From: Bacteroidales bacterium
GTDB lineage: Bacteria; Bacteroidota; Bacteroidia; Bacteroidales; UBA932
Assembly (NCBI GenBank): GCA_012522855.1
Contig: JAAYJQ010000012.1
Span: 62,001 to 126,000, forward strand
DNA: 64,000 nucleotides
Reading direction: 5' to 3'
The notes beneath the pieces are model-generated. The model worked only from the letters and a program-made list of their open reading frames with translations. It ran no database searches and had not been told where the DNA came from. Made by a program: the position numbers and the translations under genes. Below, one piece after another: positions 37,078-43,854 of this stretch. Positions within the stretch are counted from its first letter, which is position 1. Each line of letters opens with the position of its first letter.

Positions 37078-38442
37078 TTATTGTTTCAAATCATGGATGG
37101 TTCCGACCGCCTCCTTGAGGTCGATGTAGGCTTTCATGCTCTCTCCCAAGGTGTTCACATAATTCATCTGTGCCTGGACGAGCGAAGAGGAGGCGTTGAG
37201 CAGGTCAGAGAGGGAGGAGATTCCTTCTTGGAAATTGGTCTCCGTCACTTGGTAGACCTCTTCCGCCAAGGCTTTGTTCCGCTTCTGGGATTCGATCGAG
37301 CGGAGCTGCTGCTCCAACTGTCTCCGGGCATTGTCCTGACCCATCGTCAGAGACTGCTCCAGCATCCGCTCATCCGCTTCCGATTTCATCAATTCGATCC
37401 GCGCCTTCTTGATCTTGGCGTTCCGGGACATACCTGAGAAGATCGGCATCCGGAGGTTGAGGCTGATCATGGAAACCGGAAAATTGTGGAAGGTCTCGCC
37501 GTAGAAATGATCGCCCATGTAGTTCATGGAGTAATTCGCAACGAAGTTCACGACAGGAAGCGCCTCGTACACAATGGACTTGTACTGCTTGTCGAGCATT
37601 GTCTGTCTGGCTTTGAGCATCTTATAGGGGAGCATGCGCGTGATGTCAAAGACCGGTAGCGCGGCTGAATACAGCTGGTTCTCCATCCGTTCGGTATCAA
37701 TTTCCGGAATCCGGATCGTTTCCGCCATTGGAAATCCCATCTGCAACTTCAGCAGATTTTTCTGGACCTCCAGCGCGCGTTTCATCGATGCCCGCTGTGT
37801 CTCAAGGTTCGACTTGGAGACCGAGACCCTGTCCACATCGATCTGGCGTATGAGCCCGTTCTCTTTATTCGCTTCTAGGATACCCAGGGTTCTGTCCAGC
37901 AGCAAGACGCTCTCGTCGAACTGCTTGACTGCGTAGGCAAGGGTCTGGGCGCTGTAGTACAGGGAGGCGGTCTGCGCGATCACATCGCTTTCAGTCATTT
38001 CCGCTCCCAATTCGGCCATTTCGCCCGCCACCTTCGTGATGGACACGGCATTGAAGAGCGCGAAGTTGACGATCTGCTGGCTGAGGCCGGCGCCCCAGTT
38101 GGCGGTGTTGTCCATCCCCATCGTAACCGTCATGTATTTTGACGCGTTCGGATCTCTCGCTGCCTCCGGCAGCATCGCGTTGATGAAATTCGGCATCGCG
38201 ATCGTCGCTTTCTGCAGATTGCGGGTCCAGCCGCCCGAGGCGTTGATCTGGGGAAGCAAGGCGCCGACCACCTCCCGTTTCGACTGGACGGACAAGTCGC
38301 GTTCGAGCCGGTCCTTTGCAAGCGCGCTGTTGTGCGCGAGGGCATAGTTCAGGCATTGTTTCAGGGAATAGGCTTCCTGCCCGTAGATCACTTGGGAAGC
38401 GATCGCCAGCGACAGCGCCAGGATTGTCATTTTCAAGTTCAT
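37078..38442 (-). CDS. TolC-family outer-membrane efflux channel
   Basis: A 454-residue outer-membrane efflux protein with a signal peptide (MNLKMTILALSLAIASQVIYG) and two long alpha-helical repeat halves typical of TolC (SLKQCLNYALAHNSALAKDR at the start of repeat 1; DARRQLEQQLRSIESQKRN-like helices in repeat 2). It follows tetR by four bases and precedes the adaptor gene, completing the tripartite pump. A start four codons later (MTILALSL) is equally compatible with a signal peptide. Confidence 0.92.
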   Translation of the reverse strand: MNLKMTILALSLAIASQVIYGQEAYSLKQCLNYALAHNSALAKDRLERDLSVQSKREVVGALLPQINASGGWTRNLQKATIAMPNFINAMLPEAARDPNASKYMTVTMGMDNTANWGAGLSQQIVNFALFNAVSITKVAGEMAELGAEMTESDVIAQTASLYYSAQTLAYAVKQFDESVLLLDRTLGILEANKENGLIRQIDVDRVSVSKSNLETQRASMKRALEVQKNLLKLQMGFPMAETIRIPEIDTERMENQLYSAALPVFDITRMLPYKMLKARQTMLDKQYKSIVYEALPVVNFVANYSMNYMGDHFYGETFHNFPVSMISLNLRMPIFSGMSRNAKIKKARIELMKSEADERMLEQSLTMGQDNARRQLEQQLRSIESQKRNKALAEEVYQVTETNFQEGISSLSDLLNASSSLVQAQMNYVNTLGESMKAYIDLKEAVGTIHDLKQ

Positions 38443-38446
38443 GGTA

Positions 38447-39055
38447 TCAGGGTTTGATTGCGTATTTTCTTTTGATCGTCTCCATGATGTCCTCTCTCCT
38501 CGATTGCAGATACCGGTCGATCATTTCCTCGTCATAGCCGAAAATTTTTTCCAAAAATGGAATTTTCAGGAAAGGGGCAGCGGCAAGATCGAGTACGGTT
38601 TCAAAAATGTTTTCCATCGTGCAATCTGCCACCTTCCCGGCCTGAATCTGTTCCGCGAGCCGTTGCGCATGGCGTTTGATACTCTCGCGACAGAGGGTCA
38701 TCACGGTCTCCCGATAGCGTTCCAGAAATTCCGGATGGGTCCTCGAAATGTCCAAGATGATGAAGGGGAACTTCCTGTCTTCCCGGATCTTGTCGAACAA
38801 GGCCGCGGCGGCACCCTTCAGCACCTGAATAAAGTCGCCTTCCGCGAGCATCACCTTCTTCAGGCTTCCCAGAAATCCTTGGATATGGGTATCGATGATT
38901 TTGAAGAAAAGCTGCTCCTTGGTTCTGAAATAGTAGTTGACCATCGCATGGGTCACGCCTGCTCTTCCGGCGATGGTCGCGGTGGATGTGGCGTCATAAC
39001 CGTTCCGGAAGAATTCGTCTTCCGCCGCGGCAAGTATTTCTTCTTCTTTCGTCAT
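38447..39055 (-). CDS. TetR-family repressor of the efflux operon
   Basis: A 202-residue TetR regulator. Residues ~5-50 are the DNA-binding domain (EEEILAAAEDEFFRNGYDAT, then helix-turn-helix ATIAGRAGVTHAMVNYYFRT); the remainder is an all-helical ligand domain. It is the first gene of the efflux operon. Its promoter region holds an operator-like palindrome between the -7 box and its start codon, so autoregulation of the whole operon is likely, with release by a pump substrate. Confidence 0.93.
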   Translation of the reverse strand: MTKEEEILAAAEDEFFRNGYDATSTATIAGRAGVTHAMVNYYFRTKEQLFFKIIDTHIQGFLGSLKKVMLAEGDFIQVLKGAAAALFDKIREDRKFPFIILDISRTHPEFLERYRETVMTLCRESIKRHAQRLAEQIQAGKVADCTMENIFETVLDLAAAPFLKIPFLEKIFGYDEEMIDRYLQSRREDIMETIKRKYAIKP

Positions 39056-39069
39056 GGAATCCGATGTTA

Positions 39070-39098
39070 TTAACGATGCTGTTTAACGATATTGTTAA
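39070..39098 (-). promoter_or_regulatory. TetR operator candidate
   Basis: TTAACGAT (39083-39090) followed by ATTGTTAA (39091-39098) forms a 16-bp palindrome with one mismatched pair. A second TTAACGAT half-site lies at 39070-39077, 13 bases away. The array sits just downstream of the tetR -7 box, where a bound repressor would block transcription. Confidence 0.6.
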
Positions 39099-39100
39099 CA

Positions 39101-39130
39101 CAAATGTATACATTAATTTGATGAATCAAA
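39101..39130 (-). promoter_or_regulatory. tetR/efflux operon promoter
   Basis: On the minus strand a -33 TTTG (39127-39130), an 18-base spacer and a -7 TACATTTG (39101-39108, exact TAnnTTTG). Confidence 0.7.
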
Positions 39131-39158
39131 ATTTTTCTTCAAATTATACAATGTTTGC

Positions 39159-39166
39159 TAAATTTG
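39159..39166 (+). promoter_or_regulatory. rsgA -7 promoter box
   Basis: TAAATTTG, exact consensus, four bases before an in-frame GTG (39171) and ten before the ATG (39177). Confidence 0.6.
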
Positions 39167-39176
39167 TCCTGTGAAT

Positions 39177-40157
39177 ATGACCGGAAAAGCAACAGTCGTC
39201 AAGAATGCGGGAAGCCATTTTCTGCTGTCCCTCCTGCCGGAGTGGGCGCCGTTTCCGGCCGTGCTGAGAGGAAAGGTGCGGCTGTCAGGCAGCGATGCCA
39301 CGAATCCGGTGGCGGTGGGGGACATCGTTACCTATTCCATCGGCTCCGACGCATATCCTGCCGCGTCCGGAGCCGTGTCTGAAACTGCGCGGGCAACCTT
39401 GGAGCACCCGGCGACCATCATCTCCGTCGAGCCGCGGCGGAACTACATCATCCGTCGTTCGACCAATCTTTCGCGACAGAGTCACGTCATCGCCGCAAAC
39501 CTGGACCGGGCTTTCCTCATCGCGACCCTGTACTTCCCGGAAATCAAACTGCCCTTTTTGGATCGCTTTCTGGTGACCTGCGAGGTCTATGGCATTCCGG
39601 TGACAATCGTGCTCAACAAAGTGGATCTTTTCCGGGAAGACTTCCCCGATGCCCTCGCCGACTTCCATCGCATCTACGAGAGCGCCGGCTATCCGATTCT
39701 TGAAACCTCCGCGCGTACCGGAGAGGGGATTGCCGAATTACGTTCGCTTGCGAAAGATCATGTCGTACTGGCAGCAGGAGAGTCCGGTGTAGGAAAATCC
39801 TCGCTGATTCGCGCGATGGACGCTTCCCTGGATCCGAAGATCGGAAAGATCTCTCTGGCCCATTTGCAAGGCAGGCATACCACATCACGCTACGAAATGT
39901 ACCCCTTGTCCTCCGGCGGCTTCGTCATCGATTCGCCGGGGCTGCGCGGATTCGGGCTCGTGGATCTCGAAAAAGAAGAAATTTCTAAATACTTTCCGGA
40001 GATGCTCCGGGTCACTGACAACTGCTATTATGTTCCCTGTACCCACACACACGAGCCCGAATGTGCGGTGAAGGCGGCGTTGGATTCAGGAACGGTCTCC
40101 CCGGAGCGCTATGCCTCCTATCTGGGCATGCTCGAGGACGACAAGAAATTCCGATAA
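39177..40157 (+). CDS. rsgA: Ribosome small-subunit-dependent GTPase
   Basis: Circularly permuted GTPase that aids 30S maturation. Domain order: N-terminal OB fold (~1-85), then the permuted G motifs as NKVD (G4) and TSARTGEGIAEL (G5) before GESGVGKSSLIRA (G1), GRHTTSRYEMYPL (G2) and DSPGLRGFGL (G3). A C-terminal zinc domain follows (CYYVPCTHTHEPECAV, Cys-Cys-His-Cys type). About 326 residues. An in-frame GTG two codons earlier could also initiate. It is divergent from the tetR operon. Confidence 0.95.
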   Translation: MTGKATVVKNAGSHFLLSLLPEWAPFPAVLRGKVRLSGSDATNPVAVGDIVTYSIGSDAYPAASGAVSETARATLEHPATIISVEPRRNYIIRRSTNLSRQSHVIAANLDRAFLIATLYFPEIKLPFLDRFLVTCEVYGIPVTIVLNKVDLFREDFPDALADFHRIYESAGYPILETSARTGEGIAELRSLAKDHVVLAAGESGVGKSSLIRAMDASLDPKIGKISLAHLQGRHTTSRYEMYPLSSGGFVIDSPGLRGFGLVDLEKEEISKYFPEMLRVTDNCYYVPCTHTHEPECAVKAALDSGTVSPERYASYLGMLEDDKKFR

Positions 40158-40159
40158 GA

Positions 40160-40190
40160 TTTGGCAAAAGGAAAATAAGTACTATATTTG
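40160..40190 (+). promoter_or_regulatory. Promoter of marR-hdr operon
   Basis: A complete Bacteroidota promoter: TTTG (40160-40163), a 19-base spacer, then TATATTTG (40183-40190). It starts directly after the rsgA stop codon. Confidence 0.75.
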
Positions 40191-40198
40191 TCTCTAAA

Positions 40199-40214
40199 AG
40201 TAAATCATTTTACT
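40199..40214 (+). promoter_or_regulatory. MarR operator candidate
   Basis: AGTAAA-TCAT-TTTACT is a perfect 6-bp inverted repeat lying between the -7 box and the marR start, a usual position for MarR autoregulation. Confidence 0.5.
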
Positions 40215-40221
40215 ATATAAT

Positions 40222-40698
40222 ATGATACTGAGCAAGCAGCTCGTTCTCTTTCTGAACATCGTCCATACCAGTATGAAACAGTGTATGGTGAATGACTTCA
40301 AACAATCCGGGTTCAATCTTACCCCTGAGCAGTTTCTCGTCATGGACACCTTGTGGGACGAAGGGGTGCTCACCCAGCAGCAGATCGCGGACATCACCCT
40401 GCGGGACAAGAATTCGATCGTGAAGCTGATCGACGGACTGGAAAGCCGCAAACTCGTGACCCGGGTCAGCAATCCCGACGATCGACGGCAGAACCTCATT
40501 AAAGTGACGGACTATTCCCGTTCGATCAAGGACAAGGTGACGAAGGTGGCCATGGACTCTGTACAGAAAATCATCCGAGGCCTCGCCCAACCAGACTTGG
40601 AAGCATTCGTGCGAATGCTTTCCAAGATGGAATTGAACATCGATCCGAAGGTGGATCTGATGGCGATGGCCACCAAATATCCTACCAATAAACAGTGA
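40222..40698 (+). CDS. MarR-family transcriptional regulator
   Basis: A 158-residue winged-helix regulator. The recognition region is LTQQQIADITLRDKNSIVKL followed by the wing VTRVSNPDDRRQNLIKVT with the conserved Asp-Arg-Arg; helical dimerisation segments flank it. It is the first gene of the operon that encodes the Hdr-like complex (stop three bases before the next start), so it probably senses a ligand or redox state and controls that operon. Confidence 0.92.
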   Translation: MILSKQLVLFLNIVHTSMKQCMVNDFKQSGFNLTPEQFLVMDTLWDEGVLTQQQIADITLRDKNSIVKLIDGLESRKLVTRVSNPDDRRQNLIKVTDYSRSIKDKVTKVAMDSVQKIIRGLAQPDLEAFVRMLSKMELNIDPKVDLMAMATKYPTNKQ

Positions 40699-40701
40699 TT
40701 T

Positions 40702-41397
40702 ATGAGTAAATTGTATGACCTGCTGATGCAGGACTACCGAATCCGGGAAGGACTGAATGCTTGTATCAACTGTGGCACGTGCACGGCTATCTGTCCCGCC
40801 GCGGAATTTTACCGCTACGATCCGCGCCAGATCGTGAACATCGTCCAGAGTCAGGACGAAGCGGCAATCGAAGAATTACTTAAAAGCGAAACGATCTGGT
40901 ACTGCGGCGAGTGCATGAGCTGCGTGACCCGCTGTCCCCGCAAGAACGCGCCTGGATTGATCATTATGGCGCTTCGCAGCCTGTCTATTGATTTAGGCTA
41001 TTTCATCGAATCCGAAAAAGGCCGGCAGCAGTATGTTTTGTGCAAAGATCTCTGCGGCAACATCCTGGATTACGGCTACTGCGTCTATCCTCGGAATTTC
41101 GATTCGGCCGGGCATCCGGAAGCGGGTCCTGTGTGGGCATGGGAGGAAAAGCATCTGGACGAAGTTTTCGAGCGACTTGGAGGGAATCTGGACGGGGATG
41201 GACCCGGGGCGTGCCGGCGCATTCCCCAGGAAGACCTGGACCAGATCCAGCGGATCTTTGACGAGACCGGGGGGACTGCCCGGTTGGAGACGGTTCGGAA
41301 GGCAGCGGAAAAGAAAGCGGCGGAACTGGGACTCTCCGTCGAGGAATTCGCCGAAAAGGTAAATACCACTTGCAGTCCTTTCCATTTTAACCATTAG
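40702..41397 (+). CDS. HdrC-like iron-sulfur protein (two [4Fe-4S])
   Basis: A 231-residue soluble protein resembling heterodisulfide reductase subunit C. It has two ferredoxin-type motifs, CINCGTCTAICP (residues ~21-32) and CGECMSCVTRCP (~71-82), each binding a [4Fe-4S] cluster, and then a long helical, charged C-terminal half not found in the shortest HdrC proteins. It would pass electrons between the HdrA-like flavoprotein and HdrB-like subunits. It is four bases from the hdrB-like gene. No methanogen-type cofactor genes are nearby, so the classical CoM-CoB substrate does not apply. Confidence 0.88.
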   Translation: MSKLYDLLMQDYRIREGLNACINCGTCTAICPAAEFYRYDPRQIVNIVQSQDEAAIEELLKSETIWYCGECMSCVTRCPRKNAPGLIIMALRSLSIDLGYFIESEKGRQQYVLCKDLCGNILDYGYCVYPRNFDSAGHPEAGPVWAWEEKHLDEVFERLGGNLDGDGPGACRRIPQEDLDQIQRIFDETGGTARLETVRKAAEKKAAELGLSVEEFAEKVNTTCSPFHFNH

Positions 41398-41401
41398 GAT
41401 C

Positions 41402-42469
41402 ATGATCTACGAAGGAAAACAACGGATCTGGAGCGACTATCAGAAAGAAATCCCCGACGATCACTACTTTTATGTACGCAGTTGCATCCGGCAGGCGTTC
41501 TTCACCGGCTCCGAGGTGGCATTTCTGGACATCACCCGCAACCGGCTCGGGAAAGACATCTTCGAGTCGGAGCATCATACGACCTGCGGCGGTATCGCTT
41601 ACCATTCCGACACCATCCCCCATGAAACCGTGATGACGATCGTCGCGCGCCAGTTCGCCCTGATGCACAAGTACGGGTATGAGAATTACGTTTGCTCCTG
41701 CATTACATCTTTCGGGGTCTATGCCGAAACCCTCGAGACTTGGCGGGAATTCCCCGAGCTTCAGGCCAAAATCGCCGAAATTCTGATGAAGACCTGCCGG
41801 CTGGAGTTCGCGAAACCGAAATACATCGTCCATGCCAGCGACTTGATCTTCAAATTTCGCTATCAGATCGCCGCGCGGGCCGTCCACAAATTGGTGAACG
41901 TCCGGACGGGGAAACCCCTGAAAGTCGTGGAGCACATCGGCTGCCACTATTCCAAAATGTTTCCGTCCAAGGGCGTGGGAGGCGCCGAATATCCCTACGT
42001 CCTCGCGGGCATGGTGGAGGCTTGGGGCGGGGAAGTGGTGGATTACCCCGAGCGGCGGCACTGCTGCGGCTTTGGTTTCCGGCAGTATTTCGTTCAGGCC
42101 AATCGGGGCTATTCCCTGTCCAATACCCACAAGAAATTCGAGAGCATGGAGCCGTACCACCCGGACTGTATTGTCACCAACTGCCCGGGTTGTCCGTATT
42201 TCTTGGATCGGTGGCAATATGTCATCGCGGAACAGACCGGAAAGACTTACGGAGGCGACGGGCGCGGAATTCCCGTGTTGACCTATGAGGAAATGGCGGG
42301 ACTGGTGATGGGCTACGACCCGTGGGATCTCGGGCTGCAGACACACCAGACTCCGGTTGAATCCCTACTGGACAAGATGGGAATCGTTTATGACGAAAAA
42401 TCAAAGTATCTCGGCAAGGGAGGCAAGGATCTCGGTCAGCCTGCGCATCCCTCCTGTCTGAAAATTTAG
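41402..42469 (+). CDS. HdrB-like CCG-domain protein with degenerate first cluster site
   Basis: A 355-residue protein with two CCG (DUF224-type) cysteine regions, the module that holds noncubane [4Fe-4S] clusters in HdrB. The second site is intact: Cys181, Cys221-Cys222 and Cys261-x2-Cys264 (HIGCHYSKM, RRHCCGFGF, NCPGCPYF). The first is altered: Cys28, then Thr61-Cys62 in place of Cys-Cys, and Cys98-Ser-Cys100 in place of CxxC. At most one canonical noncubane cluster is therefore expected. It sits between the HdrC- and HdrA-like genes. The catalytic substrate (a disulfide, persulfide or other acceptor) is unknown. Confidence 0.85.
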   Translation: MIYEGKQRIWSDYQKEIPDDHYFYVRSCIRQAFFTGSEVAFLDITRNRLGKDIFESEHHTTCGGIAYHSDTIPHETVMTIVARQFALMHKYGYENYVCSCITSFGVYAETLETWREFPELQAKIAEILMKTCRLEFAKPKYIVHASDLIFKFRYQIAARAVHKLVNVRTGKPLKVVEHIGCHYSKMFPSKGVGGAEYPYVLAGMVEAWGGEVVDYPERRHCCGFGFRQYFVQANRGYSLSNTHKKFESMEPYHPDCIVTNCPGCPYFLDRWQYVIAEQTGKTYGGDGRGIPVLTYEEMAGLVMGYDPWDLGLQTHQTPVESLLDKMGIVYDEKSKYLGKGGKDLGQPAHPSCLKI

Positions 42470-42476
42470 TTTAGAT

Positions 42477-43532
42477 ATGAAAAATAACGTCCTCATCATC
42501 GGCGGCGGGCCGGCCGGCATGGAAGCTTCCGCGCAGTTGCAGCGCCTCGGCTACAATGTCATCCTGATTGAGCGGGAGAGTACCCTCGGCGGCCATCTCA
42601 ACCGCTGGGACCGGCTTTTCCCGGAAGGCGTTCCCGCTTCGGAGCCACTGGAAGCGCTGATGAAGAATATGAACGGTGTCAAGTGTTTCACGGACACGGA
42701 GATTCAGTCGATCAACCGGCTCGACAAATCTTTCAACGTCATCCTGTCCAACGGCATTACGGTCCTGGCGGACGCGGTTTTGATCGCCTGCGGCTTCGAC
42801 CTCTTCGATGCTTCCCGGAAGGAGGAATATGGCTATGGTATCTACGATCATGTGATCACGAATGCGGATCTGGAGGCCTGGTTCCAATCGAAGTCCGACG
42901 ACCGGATCGATAATCCGAAGAGAGTTGGCTTCGTCCATTGCGTCGGTTCCCGGGATGAGAAAGCAGGGTGCAGGGGCTGCTCGAAGGTGTGTTGCGTCAC
43001 CGCCGTGAAAGAAGCCTGCGAGATCAAGGAGGCTTTCCCGGATGCCCAGGTCTATTGTTTCTACATGGATCTGCGGATGTTCGGCCGTCATTATGAAGAC
43101 CTTTACCTGAAAGCCCAAAAGGACTACGGGGTGCGCTTCATCAGGGGACGGGTTTCGGAGGTCTCCGAGAACCAGGACAGAAGTCTGCTGGTGAAGGCGG
43201 AGGACACACTGTCCAGCAAACCGGTTCAGATCACGCTTGACCTGTTGGTATTGATGGCCGGTATGCGACACTCCGAGGCAGGACGAAGGATTGCCGACAT
43301 GCTGAATCTGGCTCCCGAAGACGATGGCTTTTTCGCGGTCCGGAACAATCTCACTGCCAACCAGCAGGCACGGATGCCCGGACTGTTCCTTGCCGGTGCC
43401 GCCACAGGTCCGAAGACATTGCCGGAGTCTCTTGCGGATGCGCGGAGCGCTGCCGCAGCCATCGACCACTACTTGACCGACATATTTCCCCAGACCCGGA
43501 AACTCAAGAAATTGGTAAAGAAAAATGGTTGA
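42477..43532 (+). CDS. HdrA-like FAD/iron-sulfur oxidoreductase, short form
   Basis: A 351-residue flavoprotein. The FAD-binding Rossmann motif is at the N-terminus (VLIIGGGPAGMEASAQL) and the second dinucleotide region at GLFLAGAATGPKTLPESLAD. The HdrA-specific inserted cluster site is present: HCVGSRDEKAGCRGCSKVCC, near residue 155. Methanogen HdrA is about 650 residues with extra ferredoxin domains; this protein lacks them and is closer in size to the HdrA-like subunits of Qmo complexes. It overlaps the next gene by eight bases. It likely receives electrons from a soluble donor or splits them between the two HdrC-like arms; bifurcation is inference. Confidence 0.87.
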   Translation: MKNNVLIIGGGPAGMEASAQLQRLGYNVILIERESTLGGHLNRWDRLFPEGVPASEPLEALMKNMNGVKCFTDTEIQSINRLDKSFNVILSNGITVLADAVLIACGFDLFDASRKEEYGYGIYDHVITNADLEAWFQSKSDDRIDNPKRVGFVHCVGSRDEKAGCRGCSKVCCVTAVKEACEIKEAFPDAQVYCFYMDLRMFGRHYEDLYLKAQKDYGVRFIRGRVSEVSENQDRSLLVKAEDTLSSKPVQITLDLLVLMAGMRHSEAGRRIADMLNLAPEDDGFFAVRNNLTANQQARMPGLFLAGAATGPKTLPESLADARSAAAAIDHYLTDIFPQTRKLKKLVKKNG

Positions 43533-43854
43533 TTTTGGATTTTCCTTGAGCCCGAGTTCCCGGATTGATTTGGATGAATTCGACCGCAAAACTTTCGATC
43601 GGCTGCTTGCCTTGGAACCCGATGCGAAGAAATGCATGGAATGCGGAAGTTGCTCTGCGGTCTGCACTGCCTCCCGGTACACGGAGACCAGCGTGCGGAG
43701 GGCTTTGCATGCGCTCCGGAATGGATGCGGTGCCCAGGCAGTGGAGGAACTCAAAGGCTGCCAGTTCTGCGGAAAATGCACGATGGTCTGTCCGCGGGGC
43801 ATCAATACGCGGCATCTGATTCTGTCGATTCTTAAAATTTACGGCGCGTTATGA
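43525..43854 (+). CDS. Second, small HdrC-like ferredoxin subunit
   Basis: A 109-residue iron-sulfur protein with CMECGSCSAVCTASR (residues ~37-51) and CQFCGKCTMVCPRG (~79-92), two [4Fe-4S] sites. The first motif ends in Cys-Thr rather than Cys-Pro. It overlaps the HdrA-like gene by eight bases at its start and the membrane HdrD-like gene by four bases (ATGA) at its end, so it is tightly coupled to both and is probably the bridge between flavin and membrane subunits. Confidence 0.88.
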   Translation: MVDFGFSLSPSSRIDLDEFDRKTFDRLLALEPDAKKCMECGSCSAVCTASRYTETSVRRALHALRNGCGAQAVEELKGCQFCGKCTMVCPRGINTRHLILSILKIYGAL

